64,000 nt of DNA from [Mycobacterium] nativiensis (GCF_020172685.1 NZ_CP083986.1:258070-322069); one strand, 5' to 3'; shown: positions 37,977-47,988, counted from the stretch's first letter. Program-made: numbers and translations. Notes: generated by a model from the letters alone, not told the origin.

Positions 37977-38282
37977 TCAGTCCAGCTGGGCGCAGAAGTT
38001 CGCCCGGGCGATGCCGACGAACTGGTGCGCCTTGGTCAGTGTCAGGCTGGGATTGGCGTTCTTGACACCCTTGGCCGCCTGGTTGGGGCTGTGCCCCGAG
38101 GCGAGATATTCGCAGACGGTGTGACCGCCGGCCACGGCGTCGGCCGCGTTCGGGTAGGAGATCCCCAGCTGATCGAGTGCGCCCAGGAAGCCGGTGTCAC
38201 CGGTTTCCGCGGACGCCGGTGCGGCCAGACCCACCAGACCTGCTACCGCCACCGCGGCCAGAAACGGCTTGCGAATCATCAT
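37977..38282 (-). CDS. DUF732 secreted protein
   Basis: A 101-residue mature-type DUF732 protein. Signal peptide MIRKPFLAAVAVAGLVGLAA, cleavage ASA-ET; then FLGALDQLGISYPNAADAVA, VCEYLASGHSPNQAA and NFCAQLD with the two conserved Cys. GGAGGAGACG precedes the ATG at 38282; a second ATG follows at once. DUF732 proteins are abundant in mycobacteria with unknown function. 11 bp after the next DUF732 gene, so an operon. Confidence 0.88.
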   Translation of the reverse strand: MMIRKPFLAAVAVAGLVGLAAPASAETGDTGFLGALDQLGISYPNAADAVAGGHTVCEYLASGHSPNQAAKGVKNANPSLTLTKAHQFVGIARANFCAQLD

Positions 38283-38293
38283 CGTCTCCTCCG

Positions 38294-38608
38294 TCACCCG
38301 GCCGGCTGACCGGGGCAATACGCCGCTTGGGCGAATGTCACGAACTTGGCGGCGTTCTTGACCGACAGGCTGCGGTTGGAGATCCGCAGGGCGCGCGCGG
38401 CGCCGTCCACTTGGTGCCCGGCGCCCAGGTAGTTGCAGACCTCACGCCCGACGTTGACCGCCTCTTGGGGGTCGGTGTACTCGATGCCCGCCTGGTTGAC
38501 CGCATTGAGGAACCCGGCGTCGGGGTCGGTGTCGGCGTGCACCGGCGCGGCGAAACCCAACAGGGCACCCGCGCCCACGGTGATCAAAAGCCATCGTGCG
38601 TGTCTCAC
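38294..38608 (-). CDS. DUF732 secreted protein
   Basis: A 104-residue DUF732 protein with signal peptide ending VHA-DT, then FLNAVNQAGIEYTDPQEAVNVGREVCNYLGAG and AAYCPGQPAG. The GTG at 38608 (VRHARWLLITVG) gives a normal signal sequence; an ATG at 38677 would add an unlikely hydrophilic leader. Tandem paralogue of the downstream DUF732 gene; about 30 per cent similar by eye. Confidence 0.8.
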   Translation of the reverse strand: MRHARWLLITVGAGALLGFAAPVHADTDPDAGFLNAVNQAGIEYTDPQEAVNVGREVCNYLGAGHQVDGAARALRISNRSLSVKNAAKFVTFAQAAYCPGQPAG

Positions 38609-38773
38609 AGTGCAAACAGCATCGCTGACCTGGATTAACCGACGGCACCCGAAAAATGAATGACAGATGAACGTCATCCGTCTGATTCACCCCAAATGCG
38701 TCGTACCGATGGCCGGACTGACAACAGTTCATGCAGGCGCCACTAACTTGACCCCCTGGCCGTAACCTCCGGT

Positions 38774-38795
38774 TCACCAACGTCACGTTTGGTGA
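38774..38795. promoter_or_regulatory. Palindrome upstream of PPE pair
   Basis: TCACCA-ACGTCACGTT-TGGTGA has six-base perfect arms and partly self-complementary centre (ACGT..ACGT). It lies 56 bp upstream of the first PPE start, a fitting place for an operator. The protein that might bind is unknown. Confidence 0.35.
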
Positions 38796-38851
38796 GACTG
38801 CCATCGAGCTGCCCGGCGACCGGCTGAGGAAGCTCCGACCGAGGAGACCTG

Positions 38852-39976
38852 ATGGACTACGGCGTTTTACCGCCGGAGATCAATTCCGGACGCATCTACG
38901 CAGGCCCCGGATCCGGATCCATGCTGACCGCGGCAACCGCGTGGGAGCAGCTGGCCACCGAGCTGCACTCCACCGCGGCGATGTTCGACTCGGTGACATC
39001 AGGTCTGATCGCGGGACCGTGGACCGGCCCGACGGCGACGGCGATGGCGGCCGCCGCCCAGCCGTACGTCACCTGGCTGCGCGGTACCGGAGCGCAGGCC
39101 GAGCAGACGGCGCGCCAGGCCACCTCCGCCGCACAGGCCTATGCGACGGCCGTGGCCGCGGTGGTTCCCCCGCCGGTGATCGCGGCCAACCGCGCCCTGG
39201 TGCATCAGCTGATCGCCGCCAACTTCTTCGGCCAGAACTCCCCGGCGATCGCGGAGGCCGAGCGTCAGTACGCGGAGATGTGGGCGCAGGACGCGGCTGC
39301 GATGTACCGCTACGCCAGCTCCTCGGCCGCCGCGTCGGCATTGACGGCCTTCAGTCGGCCGCCTCAGACCACCAACGCCTCCGGGCAGGTCGCCCAGTCG
39401 CTCGCGGTCGCCCAGGCCGGATCCGCCGCGGCCACCAATGACGTCGGGTCGATCATCGGTCAGATTTCGCCGTTCACCGGGCTGGCCACCCAGATGGCGA
39501 GCGCCGGGATGACGAGTTGGTCCGGCACGGCCAACATGCTCAGCAACATCAACAACGGGATCGGTCTGGTCGCGTTCACCGCCGAAAACCCCGGCGGGCT
39601 GGACGAGATTCTCCACCCGCCGTTCCTGGGACCGGCCAGCCTGGGGCTGGGTGGCCTCGGGCTCGGCGGAGCCGGTCTGAGCGGAGCGGGCCTGGGCGGA
39701 GCCGGGTTGTCGGCCGGCGCGGGCAACGCGCTCAAGATCGGGGCGTTGTCGGTGCCGCACGGCTGGGCGATGCCGGCCACGCTCTCCTCGGCCGTCACCC
39801 CGGCCGGCATGGCGGTACCGGCTCCGGCCGGGCCGGCGTTCGCCGGCGCCACCCCGGGAACGGCATTCGGTGAGACCATGCTGGGCACCCTGGCCGGCCG
39901 CGGCCTGGGCGCCGCGACGGCGCGTGCCGCTTCGCACCGTCGCACCGTGGTGCCACGGCCACCGGCAGCGGGCTGA
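38852..39976 (+). CDS. PPE protein, PPE-SVP subfamily
   Basis: A 374-residue PPE protein. PPE domain: [61 protein letters not shown]. The C-terminal part has Gly-Leu-Ala repeats ([20 protein letters not shown]) and a [10 protein letters not shown] motif, the SVP signature (GxxSVPxxW). GGAGACC is 5 bp before the ATG. No PE gene accompanies it. ESX-5-type export is usual for this subfamily. Confidence 0.93.
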   Translation: MDYGVLPPEINSGRIYAGPGSGSMLTAATAWEQLATELHSTAAMFDSVTSGLIAGPWTGPTATAMAAAAQPYVTWLRGTGAQAEQTARQATSAAQAYATAVAAVVPPPVIAANRALVHQLIAANFFGQNSPAIAEAERQYAEMWAQDAAAMYRYASSSAAASALTAFSRPPQTTNASGQVAQSLAVAQAGSAAATNDVGSIIGQISPFTGLATQMASAGMTSWSGTANMLSNINNGIGLVAFTAENPGGLDEILHPPFLGPASLGLGGLGLGGAGLSGAGLGGAGLSAGAGNALKIGALSVPHGWAMPATLSSAVTPAGMAVPAPAGPAFAGATPGTAFGETMLGTLAGRGLGAATARAASHRRTVVPRPPAAG

Positions 39977-39987
39977 TCCCGCACGCC

Positions 39988-41226
39988 GTGGACTTTGCCC
40001 TGCTCCCCCCGGAGGTCAACTCCGGGCGCATGTACTCCGGTCCGGGTGCAGCGCCGATGCTTACCGCGGCGGCGGCCTGGGACGCGCTGGCCGCCGAACT
40101 GGAGGTCGCCGCTGTCGGCTACTCCGAGGTGGTCACGAGCCTGACCGGCCACGCCTGGTCCGGCTCGTCGTCGGCGGCGATGGCAACCGCTGCAGCCCCG
40201 TACGTGGCGTGGCTTCAGGCCGGAGCCACCAAGGCCGAACAGACCGCCATGCAGGCCCGGACCGTCGCCGCGGCCTACGAAACAGCCTTCGCCGCAACGG
40301 TTCCGCCGGCTGAGGTCACCGCCAACCGGGCACTGTTGGCCACCCTGGTCGCCACCAACTTCTTCGGGCAGAACACCCCGGCCATCGCCGCCACCGAGAT
40401 CCACTACGCCGAGATGTGGGCGCAGGACGCCGTCGCGATGTACGGCTACGCGGTGAGCGCGGCGTCCGCGAGTGCCCTGCCCCCGCTCGACCAGCCGCCG
40501 CAGACCACCGACCCGACCGGGCCCGGCGGCCAGTCCGGTGCGGTGTCCCACGCCGCCGGAAGCAACGGCCTGAACAGTGCCGTCCAGAGCGCGCTGCAGC
40601 AACTGAGCGCACCGGCCGATGCTTCGACACCTCCGCCGAACGGCTTCGAGACGATCAGCGACGCGTTGAACCCGTTGACACCCTTCACCAGCCTCGCCTC
40701 CAGTGGGCTCAGCTTCGACTCCGCCATGTACACCGTGGTCAGCAACGGTGCCGGCTGGGGACGCCTGCTGTTCGTCCGCGGCGGTATGGAGGGGGCGTTG
40801 ACGTTCGAGGGGCTCGGGCCGCGCGGGGTGCTGTCCGCGTCCACCACGCCGGCACCGAGCCTGGGCATGGGCAGGGCCACCCCGATCGGCGGGCTGTCGG
40901 TGCCGCCGAGTTGGGCCAGCGCAGCCCCGGAGCTTCGGCCGACCGCATTCACCCTGGCCGCCGCCGAGACCAGACTGCCGGTGCCCGTTGGGGGGATGAT
41001 GCCGCCGGGAACTGTGTTCCAGGAGGCGATGATGGGCACCACCGCCGGACAGGGCGCGACGGCCGACACGACCAACGGCCGCCGCACCAAGAAGACCGGC
41101 GACAAGAACGAGGACCAGGACGGGAAGCCGATCACCAACGGCAGCGGCTGGTTGGGCGCGTCCATGGCGTACCACAACCGACCGCGCGAGTCGCAGCCGC
41201 TCCCAACGCACTGGCGCACAGGCTAG
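39988..41226 (+). CDS. PPE protein, PPE-SVP subfamily
   Basis: A 412-residue paralogue of the preceding gene, starting at a GTG 11 bp after its stop. PPE domain: [64 protein letters not shown] motif [10 protein letters not shown] near 290. It ends with a charged segment ([19 protein letters not shown]) not present in the first copy. Cotranscribed tandem duplication that has since diverged. Stop overlaps the convergent TetR gene. Confidence 0.92.
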   Translation: MDFALLPPEVNSGRMYSGPGAAPMLTAAAAWDALAAELEVAAVGYSEVVTSLTGHAWSGSSSAAMATAAAPYVAWLQAGATKAEQTAMQARTVAAAYETAFAATVPPAEVTANRALLATLVATNFFGQNTPAIAATEIHYAEMWAQDAVAMYGYAVSAASASALPPLDQPPQTTDPTGPGGQSGAVSHAAGSNGLNSAVQSALQQLSAPADASTPPPNGFETISDALNPLTPFTSLASSGLSFDSAMYTVVSNGAGWGRLLFVRGGMEGALTFEGLGPRGVLSASTTPAPSLGMGRATPIGGLSVPPSWASAAPELRPTAFTLAAAETRLPVPVGGMMPPGTVFQEAMMGTTAGQGATADTTNGRRTKKTGDKNEDQDGKPITNGSGWLGASMAYHNRPRESQPLPTHWRTG

Positions 41227-41858
41227 TTGGGCCCACGACGCTCGCGCTGCAGGTAGTGGCAGACCATGTCGATCAGCGCCCGGCGCTCGGACTGCCAGTC
41301 GAATTCTCCGCCGACGATCATCTGCGCCAATACGATTCCCCGCAGCGCCGCCCAGATCACCTCGGCCACACCGGTATCGGCCGGGTCGTCGGAGACCAGC
41401 CGGCCCAGCCGGTTGATCGCCGAGTTCATCTGCAGCAGGTGCTCGAGCGACTGTTCGCCCAGGCCGCCGCGGGTGGCCCGCAGAATCTCGAACGCAGCCA
41501 ACGAAGTCGGGCTGGCGTAGCAGTGCCACGCGGTGTCGACGACGGTCTCGATGCGCTGCTGCAACCCCAGTTCGCCGACGTCGACCGCCGACAGGCTCGC
41601 CAGTAACCGCGCCACCCCGTCGTCGACAACCGCCATCAGCAGGCCGTTGCGGTCACCGAAGTGGTACTGAATGACCCCCCATGTCACCCCGGCCCGCTCG
41701 GCGACGTGCTTGGCGGTCGCCGCGCCGAATCCCTCTTCGGTGATGCAGCGCACCGTCTCGTCGATGATCTTGGCCCGGGTGTCATCGCCGCGCTTGCGGG
41801 GCGCGCTGGTGCGCCGGGTGGGGCCGGGGGACCCGGTCAGATCAGCGGAAATAGACAT
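41223..41858 (-). CDS. TetR-family transcriptional regulator
   Basis: A 211-residue repressor. HTH in residues 25-70: [20 protein letters not shown] and [20 protein letters not shown]. Ligand-binding C-terminal half not classifiable. Divergent from the Rv0311-like gene; the 38-bp intergenic stretch contains the small inverted repeat TGACT-N9-AGTCA at 41862-41880, which could be its operator. Confidence 0.9.
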   Translation of the reverse strand: MSISADLTGSPGPTRRTSAPRKRGDDTRAKIIDETVRCITEEGFGAATAKHVAERAGVTWGVIQYHFGDRNGLLMAVVDDGVARLLASLSAVDVGELGLQQRIETVVDTAWHCYASPTSLAAFEILRATRGGLGEQSLEHLLQMNSAINRLGRLVSDDPADTGVAEVIWAALRGIVLAQMIVGGEFDWQSERRALIDMVCHYLQRERRGPN

Positions 41859-41896
41859 TGTTGACTTTATAACATAGTCAGCACTATTTTTTCTGT

Positions 41897-43126
41897 GTGA
41901 CCGAATCCAGGTATGCGTCGCTGTCGCGCGACGAGTTGGCCGTGCTGGTACCCGAACTGCTGCTGATCGGGCACATGATCGACCGCTCCGGAATGGCCTG
42001 GTGCATCCAGGAGTTCGGCCGCGAGGGGATGCTGGAGATCGCCATCGAGGAGTGGGCGGGCGCCAGTCCCATCTACGCCCGGCGCATGCAGCGCGCGTTG
42101 GGCTTTGTCGGTGACGACGTGCCGACCATCTTCAAGGGGATCCAGTTCGACATCGGATCGCCGCCGCAGTTCATGGACTTCCGCTTCACCGTCCACGACC
42201 GCTGGCACGGCGAATTCGAATTGGCCAGCTGCGGTGCGCTGCTCGATGTGGAACCGCTGGGCGAGGACTACGTCTTCGGCATGTGCCACACCATCGAGGA
42301 CCCGACGTTCGACGCCACCGCGGTGGCGACCAACGTGCAGGCGCAGTGCCGCCCGGTGCACCGGCCGCCCCGCACCCCGGCAGACCGATCGCCGCACTGC
42401 TGCTGGACCGTGATCATCGACGAGTCCTACCCGCCGGCGCAGCCCATTCCCGCCCTGGCCGTGATCAGTCAGACCCGCGCCGCCACTTGGGAACTCGGTG
42501 ACATCGATCGCTCCGACGAGGGCCTGGCGGACTACACCGGGCCGTTGTTGTCCGACGTAGACTTCACCGCGTTCTCCCACTCGGCGCTGGTTCGGTTGGC
42601 CGACGAGGTGTGCCTGCAGATGCATCTGCTGTACCTGTCGTTCGCCCTGGCGGTGCAGACCCGGGCCGGCGACAAGGCCGACCTGGCCGCGTCGGTGGGC
42701 CGGCGCCAGCTCACCGGGCTGGCCGGGCTGGCCGCGATGCGCATCAAGAACGCATTGCGGCTTCCCGACGACATCGGGGGAGCGCTGCGCACGTTCGAAT
42801 TGCACCCGTTGCTCAATCCGGTCGGCTACGTGCAGTCCGGCATCGCCGAGGGCCGGCTGGCGGTGCGCCGCTCGCCCGCACACGACGACGGTGCCTGGAT
42901 CGCGTTGTGCTCACCGGAATCGACCAATCCGCTGCAGGCCATCGCCACCGCGGTGAACCCCCACCTACGGGTGGCGGTCGAGGGCTCCGAGACCGACTGG
43001 ACCCTTCAGCTGAGCGAATCCGACACCGCGGCAACCGAACTGCCCGAGGTGATGGTGACCAAGGTCAGCGGCGGTGCGAATTTCGTGTTCCGCAACCGAA
43101 AGTCGTTGCCGCTAACGGTTGTATAA
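41897..43126 (+). CDS. Conserved mycobacterial hypothetical protein, Rv0311-like
   Basis: A 409-residue protein from a GTG. No recognised domain. It has the segment WCIQEFGREGMLEIAIEEWAG early on, a Cys/His-containing middle (FGMCHTIEDPTFD, SPHCCWTVIIDE) and no transmembrane helix. The length is that of Rv0311. Short spacing to the divergent TetR gene suggests control by it. Confidence 0.8.
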   Translation: MTESRYASLSRDELAVLVPELLLIGHMIDRSGMAWCIQEFGREGMLEIAIEEWAGASPIYARRMQRALGFVGDDVPTIFKGIQFDIGSPPQFMDFRFTVHDRWHGEFELASCGALLDVEPLGEDYVFGMCHTIEDPTFDATAVATNVQAQCRPVHRPPRTPADRSPHCCWTVIIDESYPPAQPIPALAVISQTRAATWELGDIDRSDEGLADYTGPLLSDVDFTAFSHSALVRLADEVCLQMHLLYLSFALAVQTRAGDKADLAASVGRRQLTGLAGLAAMRIKNALRLPDDIGGALRTFELHPLLNPVGYVQSGIAEGRLAVRRSPAHDDGAWIALCSPESTNPLQAIATAVNPHLRVAVEGSETDWTLQLSESDTAATELPEVMVTKVSGGANFVFRNRKSLPLTVV

Positions 43127-43216
43127 CCCTATGGTCTCGGCGGTGGCGGCACACCGCGCCGTGCCCCTATCGTGGGGCACGACCCCCAGCCGTTGTCGAT
43201 GCAAGGTAATCAGCAT

Positions 43217-43957
43217 ATGTACGACCCGCAGGCCGACGATGTCACCCGGGAAGCGGACGCAATCGGAGCAACGGAGATGGCGCCGACCGTGCCGTCGGGC
43301 CCCGGTACCGGGGTCGTGGACGCCTACGCCTGGTCGCAGGAGGACGGCAGTGCCGGCGCGGAACCGGTGCCCTACGTCGAAGACCCCTATGACCACGCCC
43401 CGGCCACCGGGTGGCGCCCGGCGACGACACCGCCTCCGGCGCCGGTGCCCGGTCGCAGCCACCCGTCGCGGCTGCCGCGGTACGCGCTCGGTTTCGGCAT
43501 CCTGGTGGCGCTGATCGCCATCGCCGGCGCCCTCTACAGCCTGACCCGCATCACCGACGACGACACCCCGGTCCAGCCCGAGACCAGCGCGGTCGTGGAG
43601 CCGCTGCCGTCGTCTACCCCGTCGCCGATGCCCGCACCCGTCCCGCCTCCGGAGCCCAGCACGCCGGCTCCGCCGCCGGTTGCCACGACCGTCGCGCCGC
43701 CCCCGGAAACCACCACGGCGCCGCCGGAAACCACCACGGCTCCGCCCACGACCACCACCACGGTGCCGCCGACCACCACCACGACGGCGCCGCACACAAC
43801 GACCACCACGGCGCCCCCGACCACAACCCCTCCGCCGAGCACCACCGCGCCGCCGCCCACCACGGCGCCGCCGACGACCACCGTGCCGATGACGACCGAG
43901 TATCTGCGAATTCCGTTGGTGCCGATACCGATTCCGATCACCGTTCCGGAGAACTAA
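43217..43957 (+). CDS. Proline/threonine-rich single-pass membrane protein
   Basis: A 246-residue protein with an acidic cytosolic N-terminal region, one transmembrane helix at about 94-112 (YALGFGILVALIAIAGALYSL) and an extracellular low-complexity part of PETTTAPPTTTTT repeats ending EYLRIPLVPIPIPITVPEN. Similar in style to the proline/threonine-rich Rv0312. ATG at 43217 chosen for the AAGGTAA ahead of it; an ATG at 43172 is in frame. Possibly O-mannosylated and wall-spanning; function unknown. Confidence 0.75.
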   Translation: MYDPQADDVTREADAIGATEMAPTVPSGPGTGVVDAYAWSQEDGSAGAEPVPYVEDPYDHAPATGWRPATTPPPAPVPGRSHPSRLPRYALGFGILVALIAIAGALYSLTRITDDDTPVQPETSAVVEPLPSSTPSPMPAPVPPPEPSTPAPPPVATTVAPPPETTTAPPETTTAPPTTTTTVPPTTTTTAPHTTTTTAPPTTTPPPSTTAPPPTTAPPTTTVPMTTEYLRIPLVPIPIPITVPEN

Positions 43958-44613
43958 GCGCGCGTCTGCCCCCGGAACAGCGGGATCAGCACCGACGCGG
44001 AGAACGCCGCCATTTCGTCGGCCGTTCGCACGTGCGGCGGCCCGTCCGGGGTCAGCAGCAGGGACTGGGTCATGCGAGCCAGCACCGCCGACAGCGAACC
44101 GATCTCGGCCGCATCCGTGGATCCTCCGGTGCGCTCCCGGACCAGGCGGATGCGTTCGGCGAGGAAGGCCGACGCCATTTCCACCACCCGCCCGGCCCCG
44201 ACGGTCAGCGCCCGCAGCGTCTCGTCGCGGTCGACCTCGAGCAGTTGGTGCAGCAGTCGGTTCTCCCGCACCTGGGCCAGGGTGAGGGTGCAGAACCGCA
44301 CGATGTAGTCGTCGATCTCGGCGTCGGTCGGATGCTCGGCCAGATCGCCGGTGCCGGAGTCGATCTCCGTCAGCACCCGGCCGGCCTCGTAGAGGAACGC
44401 GGCCGAAACGATCTCGGTCTTGGCGCCCAGTCGCCGGTACAGCGTGGCGCGGTTGACCCCGGCGCGTCGGGCGATGTCATCGGTGCTGGTCCGCCGCACC
44501 CCGGTCAGCGCGAACTGGTCCAGCGCGGCCTGCAGGATCTGCGCGTCGGCAGCCGAGCCGGCGCCCGCCTCAGGTGACGTGCCGAGCAGCGCGAACAGTG
44601 GGTTGGGGGCCAT
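43954..44613 (-). CDS. TetR-family transcriptional regulator
   Basis: A 219-residue protein. HTH at residues 25-70: ILQAALDQFALTGVRRTSTD and RAGVNRATLYRRLGAKTEI. Divergent from the DUF2236 gene. A perfect 14-bp inverted repeat lies between them, so self- and neighbour-repression is likely. ATG at 44613 chosen because a longer reading to 44667 would run over that operator. Confidence 0.9.
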   Translation of the reverse strand: MAPNPLFALLGTSPEAGAGSAADAQILQAALDQFALTGVRRTSTDDIARRAGVNRATLYRRLGAKTEIVSAAFLYEAGRVLTEIDSGTGDLAEHPTDAEIDDYIVRFCTLTLAQVRENRLLHQLLEVDRDETLRALTVGAGRVVEMASAFLAERIRLVRERTGGSTDAAEIGSLSAVLARMTQSLLLTPDGPPHVRTADEMAAFSASVLIPLFRGQTRA

Positions 44614-44654
44614 CGGGGATGAATCTACCGCCGGCGGCGTTGCCAACGAGCGCG

Positions 44655-44691
44655 AACGATGCAACAATTATCGTCGTATTGTTGCATCGTT
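44655..44691. promoter_or_regulatory. TetR operator candidate, perfect 14-bp inverted repeat
   Basis: AACGATGCAACAAT - 9-bp spacer - ATTGTTGCATCGTT, arms perfectly complementary, between the divergent TetR gene and the DUF2236 oxygenase gene. It is the clearest palindrome in this part of the window and lies 15 bp before the oxygenase start. Confidence 0.8.
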
Positions 44692-44706
44692 GAGAGGGTC
44701 TAACCC

Positions 44707-45561
44707 ATGCCGTTTCGGAAATCCCGACCACCGGTAGACCGCGGCCTGAACCTGGCCGACTACGTCGGTGAGGGGTTCCTGTTCCTCGGCGCGGGCGTGA
44801 CGGTGCTGCTGCAGCTGGCCGAACCCGGCGTCGGGCACGGCGTCGCCGACCACAGCACGGTGCTGTATCGGCCGCTGGACCGGCTGCGCACCACGATGAC
44901 CTATATCTATGTCACCACCCTGGGCACCGACGACGAACGGCGCGCGGTGGCCAAGATGGTCAACCAGGCACACGTCCCGGTGAAATCGAAGCCGGACGGC
45001 CCGGTGGCCTACAACGGCTTCGATGTCGATCTGCAGCTGTGGGTGGCGGCCACGCTCTACAAGAACGGCCAGGACCTCTACGAACGCTTCCTGGGCCCGA
45101 TGGACGAGGCCACCGCCGACCGGCTCTATGAGCAGTCGGCGGTCTACGGCACCACCCTGCAGGTCAAGCCGGAGATGTGGCCCGCGACTCGTGCCGAATT
45201 CGATCAGTACTGGGAGCGCAAGCTCGACGAGCTCACCATCGACGATCACGTACGCGAGTTCTGTGACAAGTTGGTCCGCGGCGGCGACTCGCCGTGGTTT
45301 ATCCGGCTCGGTATGCCGTTGAACCGCTGGATCACCCGCGGCCTGTTGCCGACGCGACTGCGCGAGGAACTGCACTGGAAGTGGAGCGACCGCGACCAGC
45401 GGCTGTTCGATGCCTTCATGACCGTGCTGCCGCCGGTGTACCGGTTGGTGCCGCGGCCCATCCGCTGGCTGCCGTCGCGCTACTACATGTGGGCAATGCG
45501 CCGCCGGCTGCGCAGCGGTCGCCGGCTGATCGACGAACGCGAGCCGGTCAACGCCGCCTGA
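44707..45561 (+). CDS. DUF2236 oxygenase-like protein (MpaB/latex-clearing fold)
   Basis: A 284-residue protein of the DUF2236 family, which includes heme b rubber oxygenase Lcp and mpaB-type enzymes. Typical segments are YRPLDRLRTTMTYIYVTTLG, VNQAHVPVK (candidate heme-ligand His) and NGFDVDLQLWVAATLYKNGQ. Mycobacterial members have unknown substrates. Regulated probably by the divergent TetR. Confidence 0.85.
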   Translation: MPFRKSRPPVDRGLNLADYVGEGFLFLGAGVTVLLQLAEPGVGHGVADHSTVLYRPLDRLRTTMTYIYVTTLGTDDERRAVAKMVNQAHVPVKSKPDGPVAYNGFDVDLQLWVAATLYKNGQDLYERFLGPMDEATADRLYEQSAVYGTTLQVKPEMWPATRAEFDQYWERKLDELTIDDHVREFCDKLVRGGDSPWFIRLGMPLNRWITRGLLPTRLREELHWKWSDRDQRLFDAFMTVLPPVYRLVPRPIRWLPSRYYMWAMRRRLRSGRRLIDEREPVNAA

Positions 45562-45626
45562 CACTGGCCGGACGGCACTCCTCGCAGGCACACTGGGTGT
45601 GGCGACGGGGCCGGAAGGAGTTAGCC

Positions 45627-46013
45627 ATGGGCGACGACGGCGCGTTCGGATTCGATGCCGAGGATTTGGATCGGATGATCCGCGAGGCGGGCGAGGGGCT
45701 GCGCGCGGCGTTCGACCGCTTCGCCGGCGGGTCCGGCCCCTCCGGAAGCCGGGTGGGCTGGGGCGGGATCTTCGCCGACCTGGCCCGCGCGGCCCGTTCC
45801 GAACCGTCGACCACGGGTGAGACCGGTGACGGCGTGTGGGCCATCTACACCGTCGGCGATGACGGCGCGGCGCGCGTCGAGCAGGTGTTTGCTACCGAGA
45901 TCGACGCCCTGCGCGCCAGCCAGCGAAGCCCCGATCCCAAGCGAAAAGTACGGTTTTTGCCCTATGGCATAGCGGTCGGTGTGCTTGACGACAACCCTGA
46001 TGGGACAACGTGA
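45627..46013 (+). CDS. Conserved hypothetical protein, Rv0313-like
   Basis: A 128-residue acidic protein, MGDDGAFGFDAEDLDRMIRE..., same length as Rv0313, with a Gly/Ser-rich middle and an ending DPKRKVRFLPYGIAVGVLDD. No domain recognised. GGAAGGAG sits 8 bp before the ATG. Confidence 0.82.
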   Translation: MGDDGAFGFDAEDLDRMIREAGEGLRAAFDRFAGGSGPSGSRVGWGGIFADLARAARSEPSTTGETGDGVWAIYTVGDDGAARVEQVFATEIDALRASQRSPDPKRKVRFLPYGIAVGVLDDNPDGTT

Positions 46014-46079
46014 TATAGCCCACCCGGATGCCGGGGTTGCCTGGTTTGACAGTCGTGCGCTCTGGGTTACATTGCCAGC

Positions 46080-46994
46080 GTGCCTGAGTTGAACCGCCGC
46101 CAAGTCATGTTGATGTTGGGCGCCGGGGCCCTGGCCGCTGCCGCCCCCAGCCCGCTGGCCCGTGCCGTCCCCGCGCCTCCGGGAACGCCGGGGGACCCGG
46201 CGCAGCCACCGGCCGGACCGGCTGGCCCCGCGGCGCCGGGGTCGCCGCCCTCGGCTGCCGCCAAACCCGCCGGCTTCATCTGGCACGACGAATTCGACGG
46301 CCCGGCCGGCTCGGCCCCGGACCCGTCGAAGTGGACGGTCTCCAACCACCGCACCCCGATCCGGCGCCCGGTCGGCTGGGACCGGCCGGAGTACTTCTAC
46401 CAGTACCGCGACAGCCGCAAGAACGTCTTCGTCGACGGCAAATCCAACCTCGTCATCCGGGCCACCCAGGAGGGCAACACCTTCTTCGGCGGCCTGGTGC
46501 ACGGCAACTGGCGCGGCGGGATCGGCACCACCTGGGAAGCCCGGATCAAGCTGAACTGCCAGACCGCGGGCTGCTGGCCGGGTTGGTGGCTGTCCAACGA
46601 CGACCCGGGCCGTGAAGGCGAAATCGACCTGATGGAGTGGTACGGCAACGGTGAGTGGCCCTCGGGCACCACCGTGCACGCCAACCCGTACGGCACCGCG
46701 TTCGAGACTCATCCGATCCCGGTCGACGGCAACTGGCACAACTGGCGCGTCACCTGGAACCAGAGCGGCATGTACTTCTGGCTGGACTACGCCGAGGGCA
46801 TGGAGCCCTACTTCAGCGTCCCGGCCGTGGGCATCGAGAACATCGACGAGCCGGGCCGGGAATGGCCGTTCAACGACCCCGGCTACACCGTGTTCCCGAT
46901 CCTGAACCTGGCCGTCGGCGGCTCCGGGGGCGGCGACGCCCGCCAGGGGTCGTACCCGGCCGACATGCTGATCGACTGGGTGCGGGTCTTCTAG
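46080..46994 (+). CDS. GH16 beta-1,3-glucanase-like protein, Rv0315-like
   Basis: A 304-residue secreted glycoside hydrolase. The N-terminal NRRQVMLMLGAGALAAAAP fits a twin-arginine signal; a Pro/Ala-rich linker follows to residue 60. The catalytic core has GEIDLMEWYG, where the two acidic residues of the GH16 ExDxxE motif are E, D and E. LVIRATQEGN, WPGWWLSN and WHNWRVTWNQ are further family elements. GTG start. Confidence 0.9.
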   Translation: MPELNRRQVMLMLGAGALAAAAPSPLARAVPAPPGTPGDPAQPPAGPAGPAAPGSPPSAAAKPAGFIWHDEFDGPAGSAPDPSKWTVSNHRTPIRRPVGWDRPEYFYQYRDSRKNVFVDGKSNLVIRATQEGNTFFGGLVHGNWRGGIGTTWEARIKLNCQTAGCWPGWWLSNDDPGREGEIDLMEWYGNGEWPSGTTVHANPYGTAFETHPIPVDGNWHNWRVTWNQSGMYFWLDYAEGMEPYFSVPAVGIENIDEPGREWPFNDPGYTVFPILNLAVGGSGGGDARQGSYPADMLIDWVRVF

Positions 46995-47881
46995 AGCAGT
47001 TTTTCCTCGCCGCTGACCTGGGTGGGTCCGGCGGTGTACGCGTCCAGCCAGGCCACGCCCTGGCGGGCGGCCCGGATCAGCGCGCCGCGCTCCCCGGCAT
47101 AGGCGGCGATCGCCCCGAGCCCGGGCAGCGCGCCCAGGCGCTGGTACCACTTGTTCGGGTGTGGCCGCTTGGTCACCTCGTCGAACGTCGCCCGCAGGAT
47201 GCCGGCCAGCTGCCAGATGGTCCTGGTGATCACCACCGGCGTCGACGACGTGATGGTCTTGAGCGGCTTCCAGCCCGCCGGCGGGGTTTCGGGGAGTGGC
47301 TCGGGATCGGGCGGCGCCGGTACGTCGAAGTCCTCGGGCAGCGGCCGGAGGCACAGCACCTCCGACAGCAGCCGCACCTGTTCACGCTGATCGGTGACGC
47401 CGTACTCGCGGGCCAGCGCGCACAGCACGATCGCATGGTTGACGAACCCGGCCAGCTCGCCGACCGGCACCATCCGGGCCAGCCAGCCGAAGGCCCCCGG
47501 CGAGGCCACCACCAAGGTGTTCAACGCGCCGACCCGGTGCACCCACCAGTGGACGCGCTGGTCGCGGCTCAGCCGATCCCAGGCGGCGGTGCCGGGCAGG
47601 TCGACGGCGTTGATCAGCTGCGCGCCGGCGTTCAGCGCGCGATCGCTCGCACTGGGCCCGCGCCCGGCTTCACGGCGACGACGACCCAACCGCCACCGGC
47701 GGATCCGGTGGGTCAGGCCGCGAGGCGATCGCAGGAGCCGACGGGTGCGCCTGCGCAGCCCGATCGGGTCGGCTTCGGCGAGCAGATTGAGCAGCGGGTT
47801 GATGACGGCGACCGCGCGGCTCAGGGCATCGGCGACGTCGGCGTCGTTCAGGGTGGCGTGCGGCTTCGGGAAGAGACCCAT
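46991..47881 (-). CDS. Conserved hypothetical protein
   Basis: A 296-residue protein starting MGLFPKPHATLNDADVADAL. Basic Arg-rich stretch at 45-75, a tryptophan-rich central segment (RVHWWVHRVGALNTLVVASP) and weak hydrophobic regions. No recognised family. Convergent with the GH16 gene (stops overlap). A longer reading to 47974 would run into the tRNA gene, so the ATG at 47881 is used. Confidence 0.7.
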   Translation of the reverse strand: MGLFPKPHATLNDADVADALSRAVAVINPLLNLLAEADPIGLRRRTRRLLRSPRGLTHRIRRWRLGRRRREAGRGPSASDRALNAGAQLINAVDLPGTAAWDRLSRDQRVHWWVHRVGALNTLVVASPGAFGWLARMVPVGELAGFVNHAIVLCALAREYGVTDQREQVRLLSEVLCLRPLPEDFDVPAPPDPEPLPETPPAGWKPLKTITSSTPVVITRTIWQLAGILRATFDEVTKRPHPNKWYQRLGALPGLGAIAAYAGERGALIRAARQGVAWLDAYTAGPTQVSGEEKLL

Positions 47882-47914
47882 ACCGGTGATTGTGACTGGT
47901 GCCGTTGGCCGGTG

Positions 47915-47988
47915 TGGAGCCGATGACGGGAATCGAACCCGCGTATTCAGCTTGGGAAGCTGATGTTCTGCCATTGAACTACATCGGC
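47915..47988 (-). tRNA. tRNA-Gly (anticodon CCC)
   Basis: Minus strand, 74 nt including encoded CCA. Acceptor GCCGATG/CATCGGC, anticodon arm TCAGC-TTCCCAA-GCTGA giving CCC, T-arm CGGG-TTCGATT-CCCG. The 5' half (47951-47988) is duplicated at 60300-60337, so this gene is the attachment site of the integrated element; the gene stays complete because the element supplies an identical 5' half. Confidence 0.95.

Noticed and set aside
39460..41529. 689-codon frame antisense to the PPE pair and crossing the TetR gene
   Set aside because: Runs opposite three or more real features and has low-complexity composition.
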